The translations under genes and the position numbers were made by a program. Source: Candidatus Aminicenantota bacterium (GTDB lineage Bacteria; Acidobacteriota; Aminicenantia; Aminicenantales; UBA4085). From it: a stretch of 5,192 nt of DNA. The notes beneath the pieces were generated by a model. It was given only the letters and a program-made list of their open reading frames with translations. It did not search any database and was not told where the DNA came from. Below, in pieces: positions 1 to 3,972 of the stretch (its first letter is position 1; each line of letters starts with the position of its first letter). The stretch lies in NCBI GenBank assembly GCA_003154255.1, contig PMCY01000245.1, forward strand, positions 12,937 to 18,128, in the 5' to 3' direction.

Positions 1-92
1 AGACATTGGAAGATCGGAACGCCGGACAGAACGCCGGCGGCCGCCCCTCCAATGAGGGCGGGGGTGATCAACGAGGGTTTCGGACCGTTCAT
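1..92 (-). CDS. Small probable membrane protein, N-terminal fragment (cut by window edge)
   Basis: This open frame reads leftward from an ATG at 92-90 and leaves the window after 30 codons, so only the N-terminus is visible. The peptide begins MNGPKPSLITPALIGG and continues with an Ala/Gly-rich hydrophobic stretch (about residues 8-28), ending in IFQC. That pattern suits the first transmembrane helix of a small membrane protein; there is too little to name a family. The start is well supported: a strong Shine-Dalgarno (GGAAGGAG, at 108-101 on this strand) lies 8 nt before the ATG, with a plausible promoter just beyond. It is divergent from the receiver-TonB gene and shares its upstream region. 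Seen: start, ribosome site and hydrophobic N-terminus. Inferred: that it is a membrane protein. I am fairly sure it is a gene and unsure of its identity. Confidence 0.6.
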   Translation of the reverse strand, partial: MNGPKPSLITPALIGGAAAGVLSGVPIFQC

Positions 93-116
93 TCGCGGGT
101 CTCCTTCCAGTGATCC

Positions 117-145
117 ATTCTAGTGATTTTTCCGAATAGACACAA
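117..145 (-). promoter_or_regulatory. Candidate sigma70-type promoter for the leftward gene
   Basis: Read on the minus strand, TAGAAT (122-117) matches five of six bases of the -10 consensus. Seventeen bases upstream lies TTGTGT (145-140), which keeps the TTG of a -35 box. The expected start of transcription, near 110, leaves a leader of about 17 nt that just contains the Shine-Dalgarno at 108-101. The -10 is good and the -35 is weak. Confidence 0.4.
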
Positions 146-155
146 GACATTCGGG

Positions 156-196
156 CCGGACAGGGGAGGGCTCCCCGGCGGTCCGGAGGCTCCCCT
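156..196. repeat. Compound GC-rich inverted repeats with two alternative pairings
   Basis: CCGGAC (156-161) is the exact reverse complement of GTCCGG (181-186). Inside it, GGGGA (163-167) pairs with TCCCC (172-176) around a GGGC loop, giving an interrupted hairpin over 156-186. Alternatively AGGGGAG (162-168) pairs perfectly with CTCCCCT (190-196), which would break the first fold. No T-tract follows on either strand, so this is not a standard terminator. It sits upstream of both candidate promoters in the divergent region and may be a protein-binding or structural element. Some self-complementarity is expected by chance in such GC-rich DNA. Confidence 0.3.
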
Positions 197-201
197 TCCG
201 C

Positions 202-214
202 TGATTCGAAATCA
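202..214. repeat. Small AT-rich dyad TGATT-CGA-AATCA
   Basis: A 13-bp odd palindrome has arms TGATT and AATCA around CGA. It lies just before the larger dyad at 219-247 and about 48 bp upstream of the candidate -10 of the receiver-TonB gene. Size and place suit half of an operator, but there is only one copy and no known regulator to match it to. Confidence 0.25.
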
Positions 215-218
215 TCGG

Positions 219-247
219 CTGGTTCATCCGGCCTGGCGATGAACCGG
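219..247. promoter_or_regulatory. Perfect 8-bp dyad overlapping the -35 region, possible operator
   Basis: GGTTCATC (221-228) is the exact reverse complement of GATGAACC (238-245), with a 9-nt centre. The match extends outward by one wobble and one C-G pair (219-247). The two half-sites are 17 bp apart, slightly under two helical turns, which suits a dimeric regulator. The right half covers the expected -35 position of the candidate promoter with its -10 at 262-267. A bound protein there could block RNA polymerase or, as an activator, make up for the poor -35. The dyad is seen directly; the operator role is inferred. Confidence 0.4.
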
Positions 248-267
248 AAGGGCATGCATCGTATGAT
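239..267 (+). promoter_or_regulatory. Candidate promoter for the receiver-TonB gene (good -10, poor -35)
   Basis: TATGAT (262-267) matches five of six bases of the -10 consensus. No convincing -35 is found 16-18 bp upstream (the best is TGAACC at 240-245), as is common for activated promoters. Transcription would begin near 274, giving a leader of about 32 nt to the ATG at 306. This also argues against the in-frame TTG at 267, which would fall inside the -10 box. Confidence 0.35.
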
Positions 268-292
268 TGAAGCAAAGACTCGTGAGGGTCCG

Positions 293-298
293 AAGGAA
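293..298 (+). promoter_or_regulatory. Shine-Dalgarno that decides the start at 306
   Basis: AAGGAA lies 7 nt before the ATG at 306. No comparable site precedes the in-frame TTG at 267, so the shorter reading is preferred. Confidence 0.55.
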
Positions 299-305
299 AT
301 GCGCC

Positions 306-1919
306 ATGTCAACCTCTAGCGCCGTGGGTTTGAGCGGAGATGTGCGGCTCCTGCGGACGTTAAAGATGGTTCTGCCCGCTTTGAACATGAAAGTCATCGC
401 GCCGCCGGCGCCCGTGCCGAGCGCCGATGCCGCGTCGCCGGCAGAGATCCGGCTGGCGCTCATTGACGCCGATTATCCCGATACCGCCGCCGTCCTCAAA
501 TGGCTCGAACCGGGCCGGCGGATCCCGGTGATTCTGATGTGGGGCGCCGGGGCGCCCCTTCCGCGGTCCCTGCGGGGAGCGGCCGCCATATTGAGCAAGC
601 CCTTGGATCCCAACAAACTGCGCGCGGCCATCGAGCTTGTCTTGCCGGATTGGGAGGAACCCCAGTACGGCGAACCGTGCCTGGCCGATGTCCTCGATCT
701 CTTCGAAACGGGGAATCGCCGTGACGACTCTCCGGCCCTGTCGGACCCGCAAAGCTGTTCCGCCGCACCGGTCGTCGAGGAAGAAATCGATCGCCTTCTC
801 GGCCCGGCCCTGGCCGAGCTAGGAATTCCGCCGAAAAGAAGCGAAGCGGCGGCGCCGATGGCAACGTCTCGCAGCCAAGATCCTCCGGAGGAGTCGTTGC
901 CGCCGAGAGTGATTCCGACGCCCTCCGTCGCGGCTCCGCCGGAGAAAAAGCCCCTCTCCGAGGTCCAGGAACGGGTTCCGCTCCCGACGGAAATCGAAGC
1001 AGCGGACGCGATCCTGACGGACCGCCGGCCGCTTCATCCCGAGCCGATGCCCGAAGACGCGGAATTCCTTTGCTTCCCGTTCGAACCCTCGACCATAAAA
1101 AAGCGCTACCGAGCCAAGCTTATGGTTCCGGGCGCCGGCCTGGCGGTGATCGCGCTTGTCGGCGCGACCTATCTCGGTTTCGGAGGGAAGACAGCAAAAT
1201 ATCCTCCTCCCGGCGCGGCAACTCCCGCGGCTGCGATGAGGGTCATGCCGGCTTCCGCTCCGGCCGACGCGGCGGCCGTCGAAAAAATCCCCATTTCCGC
1301 CCCTTCTCCCGGCCGGACGGCGGCCGAGGAACCGAAACCGCAGGTCGCGAAACCCGAGCCGGCGACAATGTCTTTGCCCGTGCCCGGAGCGCAGCGGCGC
1401 TCCCTTTCCAACGTTCCGGAGAAGGACCAACCCGCGCCGATCGAAGCTCCGGCCCCACCATTTACGCGAGCGGAACCGGTGCTGGATGTACGCCCGGAAT
1501 TGAATTTCCCGCTCCAAATCGAGCCGGAGAAGAAAGATCCTGCGGCCAAGGCAGAGGCTTTTCCCGCGGCTTCAAAAACAGCCGCCGGGCCGGCGCCGGG
1601 CCCAAGACCGATCCAGCGCGGCGATCTCATTGATCTGGCCGCGGTCGACATCCTTCCGGTATTGCTGAATTCCGTGGAGCCGGCCTATCCTCCATTGGCC
1701 TATCGGTACAAGGAGCAGGCCAAGGTGGCGCTTTCGGTGCTGATTTCCGAGAAAGGTGAAGTCGTCGAGTCCAGGACCTCCGGCGATCCGTCCGTCGATA
1801 TGGGATTCGTAAAAGCGGCGCAGCGGGCCGTACAGCGCTGGAGCTATTCGCCGGCTTTAAAGAACGGAGTGGCGGTGCGGGTTTGGAAACCGGTGGTCAT
1901 CGACTTTAAAATCCGGTGA
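306..1919 (+). CDS. Membrane protein with degenerate receiver domain, central TM helix and TonB C-terminal domain
   Basis: The 537-aa protein has four parts. Residues 5-115 look like a response-regulator receiver fold: D54 (in ALIDADYPD) aligns with the phospho-acceptor Asp, and K98 (in ILSKPLDP) with the conserved Lys. However, the acidic pair after strand 1 is missing (VGLSGD) and the usual Ser/Thr after strand 4 is W79 (PVILMWG), so it is probably a pseudo-receiver. Residues 116-265 form an acidic, Pro-rich cytoplasmic linker with a short amphipathic stretch at 157-172. One membrane helix (272-293) follows the basic KKRYRAK, implying N-in/C-out. Residues 294-445 are a Pro/Ala/Glu/Lys linker, as in TonB proteins that span the periplasm. 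Residues 446-537 match the TonB C-terminal domain (EPAYPPLAYRYKEQAKVAL; AAQRAVQRWSYSPA near the end). Canonical TonB carries energy from ExbB/ExbD to outer-membrane transporters. Here the helix is central and lacks the Ser/His pair of the TonB anchor, so ExbBD coupling is uncertain. It is the first gene of a probable two-gene operon. TonB domain: confident; receiver: fairly confident; function: open. Confidence 0.85.
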   Translation: MSTSSAVGLSGDVRLLRTLKMVLPALNMKVIAPPAPVPSADAASPAEIRLALIDADYPDTAAVLKWLEPGRRIPVILMWGAGAPLPRSLRGAAAILSKPLDPNKLRAAIELVLPDWEEPQYGEPCLADVLDLFETGNRRDDSPALSDPQSCSAAPVVEEEIDRLLGPALAELGIPPKRSEAAAPMATSRSQDPPEESLPPRVIPTPSVAAPPEKKPLSEVQERVPLPTEIEAADAILTDRRPLHPEPMPEDAEFLCFPFEPSTIKKRYRAKLMVPGAGLAVIALVGATYLGFGGKTAKYPPPGAATPAAAMRVMPASAPADAAAVEKIPISAPSPGRTAAEEPKPQVAKPEPATMSLPVPGAQRRSLSNVPEKDQPAPIEAPAPPFTRAEPVLDVRPELNFPLQIEPEKKDPAAKAEAFPAASKTAAGPAPGPRPIQRGDLIDLAAVDILPVLLNSVEPAYPPLAYRYKEQAKVALSVLISEKGEVVESRTSGDPSVDMGFVKAAQRAVQRWSYSPALKNGVAVRVWKPVVIDFKIR

Positions 1920-1938
1920 CGGCGAGGGAGATGAACCG

Positions 1939-2208
1939 ATGGACGGTGTTACGCCTCTGCGCAAGGAACAAGACGAAGTTTACAGGAAAGCCCTGGACGA
2001 GATGAAAAGGCAGATCGCCGATATCGATCGCCGGACTGAGGAAGAAATCCGGTTGGTGAAAGCCAAGCTGTCCGCGCTCCAAGACACCAAAAAGACCTTG
2101 GTCGCCGCCTGCTCCGGAATCGGCCGCATCCTGGGCCAGCCTTCCCTTGAAGAGAATGAGGAAATTTCCCGGCCCGACGCCTTGTCCGCCGGCCGCGCGT
2201 CGGGCTGA
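1939..2208 (+). CDS. Small coiled-coil protein downstream of the receiver-TonB gene
   Basis: I do not recognise this 89-aa protein. Residues 8-55 are highly charged (many Glu, Lys, Arg and Asp) with Leu, Ile, Val and Ala spaced as in a long helix or coiled coil, for example EVYRKALDEMKRQIADIDRR. Residues 52-66 (TLVAACSGIGRILGQ) are more hydrophobic but too short and polar for a secure membrane helix; the tail from 67 is acidic, then Gly/Ser/Ala-rich. There is no signal peptide, so it is probably cytoplasmic. The ATG follows AGGGAG (1925-1930) by 8 nt and lies 19 bp after the preceding stop codon, which points to co-transcription. An obvious idea is that it binds the cytoplasmic head or linker of its neighbour; that rests on context only. 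The coding call is supported by the ribosome site, tight spacing and coherent composition. Confidence 0.7.
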   Translation: MDGVTPLRKEQDEVYRKALDEMKRQIADIDRRTEEEIRLVKAKLSALQDTKKTLVAACSGIGRILGQPSLEENEEISRPDALSAGRASG

Positions 2209-2218
2209 GGCCAATTTC
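2161..2218. terminator. Convergent-junction hairpin, candidate bidirectional terminator
   Basis: GCCCGACGC (2172-2180) and GCGTCGGGC (2197-2205) form a perfect 9-bp inverted repeat with a 16-nt loop; a G-T and a C-G pair extend it to 2170-2207. Further out, GAAATT (2161-2166) is complementary to AATTTC (2213-2218), giving short A/T flanks on both sides. The structure overlaps the stop codon of the coiled-coil gene (2206-2208) and lies just past the stop of the opposing gene (2218-2220). That is where a shared terminator would be expected. The T-tracts are short on both strands (three Ts), so efficiency is doubtful. Confidence 0.45.
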
Positions 2219-2685
2219 TAGAATCTGCCTGCGATCAGGAGCTCTCCGACGCCGGTCAGGAAATAGAAAGGCAGAATCAAACCCCAAAGAAGCCCTGTGG
2301 ACAGGCGGAGAAGCGGTCCCGAATTCCAAAATCCCAGAATGTTGGCGGCCGCGTCGAGGGCGATAGGCGCCGAGACCAGGGCCAGGGCGGAGGGCTTGGG
2401 AAGGCGGAGAATGTCAAACCCGCGCCGAAACGGATAGGCCAGAAGCCCCAGGAGGATTCCCAGATAAATTCCGGAACAACGGGCGCAAACGGCCCAGGGA
2501 TATCCAAAGGCATAAAAGCTCCGATCGGGCCTCTGGTGGCAGAGGGGAGCGAAGCAGGAATAGAGGATGGGGGCCCAGCCGCTGTCGCGGCTGCGGAGAT
2601 AGGGCGCGGCGATGATCGCCCCGAGCCACAGGCATTCGCCGGCCAGGGCGGCCGCGTACAGCCCGACGATTCTCCGGCGCCTCAT
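2218..2685 (-). CDS. DUF2085-like integral membrane protein with CHQR and CARC motifs
   Basis: The 155-aa protein has about four hydrophobic segments (about 6-30, 69-86, 97-117 and 126-148). Between the first two is a conserved-looking block: C49-H50-Q51-R52, RSFYAFGYPWAVC, then C67-A-R-C70-SGIYLG. This Cys/His pattern is what I know from the DUF2085 family of uncharacterised membrane proteins. C49, H50, C67 and C70 could bind a metal or form disulphides, but the family's function is unknown to me. A longer reading would begin at 2739. I chose the ATG at 2685 because it overlaps the upstream stop codon in ATGA (2685-2682), has GGAAAAAG (2698-2691) before it, and puts the basic MRRRR directly ahead of the first membrane segment. 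The overlap implies translational coupling to the glycosyltransferase. It ends in TAG, 9 bp from the stop of the convergent coiled-coil gene. Family call fairly confident; role unknown. Confidence 0.8.
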   Translation of the reverse strand: MRRRRIVGLYAAALAGECLWLGAIIAAPYLRSRDSGWAPILYSCFAPLCHQRPDRSFYAFGYPWAVCARCSGIYLGILLGLLAYPFRRGFDILRLPKPSALALVSAPIALDAAANILGFWNSGPLLRLSTGLLWGLILPFYFLTGVGELLIAGRF

Positions 2686-3842
2686 ATCCGCTTTTTCCAA
2701 CGGAGATAGCCCAGGGCCGGGACCAAACCGAGGAAACATACGGTCAGTATCGACCAGGACATAAATGAGGCATACAACCTGCGGCCCAGGACGTCATACA
2801 AGGACAAGGAGATCACGATGAAATCGGCGGCCAGGACGATATGGGCGGCCCGGGGGAAAATTCGCCAGTGGGCGATGATAAGGGCCACGGCCGGAAGGGA
2901 CGAAAGGAAAGTATAATCCCAGCCGAGCGGAGAAATGAGGGGGATGAGCAGAAGAAGAAGTCCGAATTCGGCCACCGCGGACTCTTTTTGGCCGGCGCCC
3001 TTGGCTATAAAAACGAGGGTTCCCGATCCCAACACGACCAGCAGGACGCCGAATGCGATCAGCGCGCCGCCGGTCGGTCCCAGCCATTTGCTGAAGAAGC
3101 CCAGAAGCGAGATATTATCCTGGGAAGTCAGCAGAGGCGGCGTCGATCGGGAAAGTCCGGCGATCCATTCCCGATGGACGGCGGCGTTGCCCGGGAAACC
3201 GAAGTAAGCGGCGGGGATAAAATAGCTTGCCGCCAGTACGGCCAGGGAAGCGCCCAGCGCCGTCCAGCGCTTCTTCAGTATCCAATAGGGGAGAATGATC
3301 AGCCCATACGGCTTCATGGCCGCCGCCAGTCCACCCAGACAGCCCGCCGCCGCCTGCCGGCCGGCCCTGAGAGACGATTCCGCGGGGACAAGGAAAGCGG
3401 CCGCCGACAGGAACAATGCGGCTACGAGGGCGTTGATCTGGCCGAGCTCCAATTCGCGGAATAGATATTTGGCCAGGATGAGGGCCGGGACGATCCCCGT
3501 TCCCCTAGGCCAAGGTCCGGGGCGCCCGGCCAGGCGGGCCGAAGCGCCGACGAGAAAGGCCATGGCAACAAAAATGAGGCCGAACCAGACCGTTTTGGCC
3601 GCGGACTCCGGCAGCAGCGCCAGCGGGGCATACAAGGCGGCGCTGAACGGGCTGTATTTGAATTGATAATGTTCGTCGGAAGCGCGGTAAGGCGTTTCGC
3701 CGTGGAGGAGACGATCACCGGCGGTCCAGTTGACCCGGAAATCGCGCATCCCCAGCCGACCCTGGAGGACGGCAAACTCTCCGGCGGTCCATAGGATGGT
3801 CGCGGCCAGGATGGCAAAAATTCGGGTCGAACGCATGTCCAT
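2682..3842 (-). CDS. GT87/DUF2029-like polyprenyl-phosphate-dependent glycosyltransferase
   Basis: The 386-aa protein is highly hydrophobic, with about 9-11 membrane segments, close to the usual size of GT87 (DUF2029) enzymes. It opens with a membrane anchor (about 8-27), then MRDFRVNWTAGDRLLHGETPY. The Asp of this DF motif (D34), at the start of the first outer loop, is where GT-C enzymes such as the PimE and AftC types keep their catalytic acid. Other family-like signs are FKYSPF (61-66), LGQIN (133-137), MKPYG (176-180), QDNISLLGFF (241-250) and SPLGWDY (304-310). Such enzymes move a sugar, often mannose or arabinose, from a lipid-phosphate donor to a glycan or glycolipid on the periplasmic face. 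Donor and acceptor cannot be read here. The ATG at 3842 has a weak site (CAGGT, 3855-3851) 8 nt upstream; a second ATG two codons later has none. Its stop overlaps the start of the DUF2085-like gene. Family confident; substrate unknown. Confidence 0.85.
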   Translation of the reverse strand: MDMRSTRIFAILAATILWTAGEFAVLQGRLGMRDFRVNWTAGDRLLHGETPYRASDEHYQFKYSPFSAALYAPLALLPESAAKTVWFGLIFVAMAFLVGASARLAGRPGPWPRGTGIVPALILAKYLFRELELGQINALVAALFLSAAAFLVPAESSLRAGRQAAAGCLGGLAAAMKPYGLIILPYWILKKRWTALGASLAVLAASYFIPAAYFGFPGNAAVHREWIAGLSRSTPPLLTSQDNISLLGFFSKWLGPTGGALIAFGVLLVVLGSGTLVFIAKGAGQKESAVAEFGLLLLLIPLISPLGWDYTFLSSLPAVALIIAHWRIFPRAAHIVLAADFIVISLSLYDVLGRRLYASFMSWSILTVCFLGLVPALGYLRWKKRI

Positions 3843-3866
3843 TGAAAACTACCTGAGCGCGTCGAT

Positions 3867-3875
3867 GTTGTCAAC
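3867..3875. repeat. GTTG-T-CAAC mini-palindrome in the divergent control region
   Basis: This 9-bp odd palindrome lies 25 bp before the glycosyltransferase start and about 23 bp before the TTGACA of the opposing gene. It may be part of a shared operator, or just the TTGACA hexamer that it carries on the minus strand (3874-3869). The evidence is slight. Confidence 0.2.
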
Positions 3876-3897
3876 TCTCGGGCCAAGTGATTCGCCA

Positions 3898-3927
3898 TTG
3901 ACAGACTTAGAGGGGTCGTGCCACAAT
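3898..3927 (+). promoter_or_regulatory. Candidate sigma70 promoter for the pseudoprotease/TPR gene
   Basis: A perfect TTGACA (3898-3903) is followed after 18 bp by CACAAT (3922-3927), a four-of-six match to the -10 box. Transcription would begin near 3934, giving a leader of about 39 nt that starts just before the GC-rich hairpin at 3940-3960. The -35 is excellent and the -10 moderate. Confidence 0.5.
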
Positions 3928-3939
3928 ACACTTTAATCC

Positions 3940-3969
3940 GCGGCCGCCTCCCGCGGCCGCTCAGGAGGC
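3940..3969 (+). promoter_or_regulatory. 5' leader hairpin with an alternative Shine-Dalgarno-masking pairing
   Basis: GCGGCCGC occurs twice (3940-3947 and 3953-3960). As each copy is self-complementary, the two pair to form a perfect 8-bp GC stem with loop CTCCC. The Shine-Dalgarno AGGAGG (3963-3968) begins two bases after the stem and sits 4 nt from the ATG at 3973. A competing pairing exists: GCCTCC (3946-3951) is the exact complement of GGAGGC (3964-3969) and would hide the ribosome site. The two folds cannot coexist, because bases 3946-3947 belong to both. The 8-bp stem should normally win, leaving the ribosome site open. The pairings are seen; any switching or mRNA-stabilising role is inferred. 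Confidence 0.4.
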
Positions 3970-3972
3970 ATC

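Noticed and set aside
109..126. AGTGAT repeated twice 12 bp apart
   Set aside because: The six-base direct repeats lie between the leftward gene's -10 and its Shine-Dalgarno; they are too short to separate from chance.
267..305. TTG at 267 as the start of the receiver-TonB gene
   Set aside because: It has no Shine-Dalgarno, adds an Arg/Lys-rich stretch before the first strand of the receiver domain, and falls in a probable -10 box. ATG at 306 has AAGGAA 7 nt upstream.
819..1517. Minus-strand open frame of 232 codons, very Arg-rich
   Set aside because: It is antisense to the linkers and membrane helix of the receiver-TonB gene; the Arg/Gly-rich composition is typical of shadow frames opposite Pro/Ala-rich coding sequence.
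1189..1620. Pro/Ala/Glu/Lys-rich stretch as a possible tandem-repeat or recombination tract
   Set aside because: There is no exact tandem unit at the DNA level; it is an ordinary periplasm-spanning linker of a TonB-type protein.
1070..1633. Plus-strand open frame of 187 codons in another frame
   Set aside because: It is an out-of-frame shadow of the receiver-TonB gene with Arg/Gly/Ser-rich sequence and no coherent domain; the TonB frame is clearly the real one.
2686..2739. Longer DUF2085-like reading from 2739
   Set aside because: It would overlap the upstream gene by about 58 bp, whereas the ATG at 2685 gives a standard ATGA overlap, a ribosome site and a normal basic N-terminus.
2841..3464. 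Plus-strand open frame of 207 codons opposite the glycosyltransferase
   Set aside because: Its product is strongly polar and low-complexity, while the opposite strand encodes a recognisable polytopic glycosyltransferase over the same bases.
3846..3874. TTGACA (3874-3869) with TAGTTT (3851-3846) as a minus-strand promoter for the glycosyltransferase
   Set aside because: The spacing is 17 bp, but transcription would start at about 3839, inside the first codons. It would work only as a leaderless start at the second ATG (3836), for which there is no other support; the -10 matches only three of six bases.
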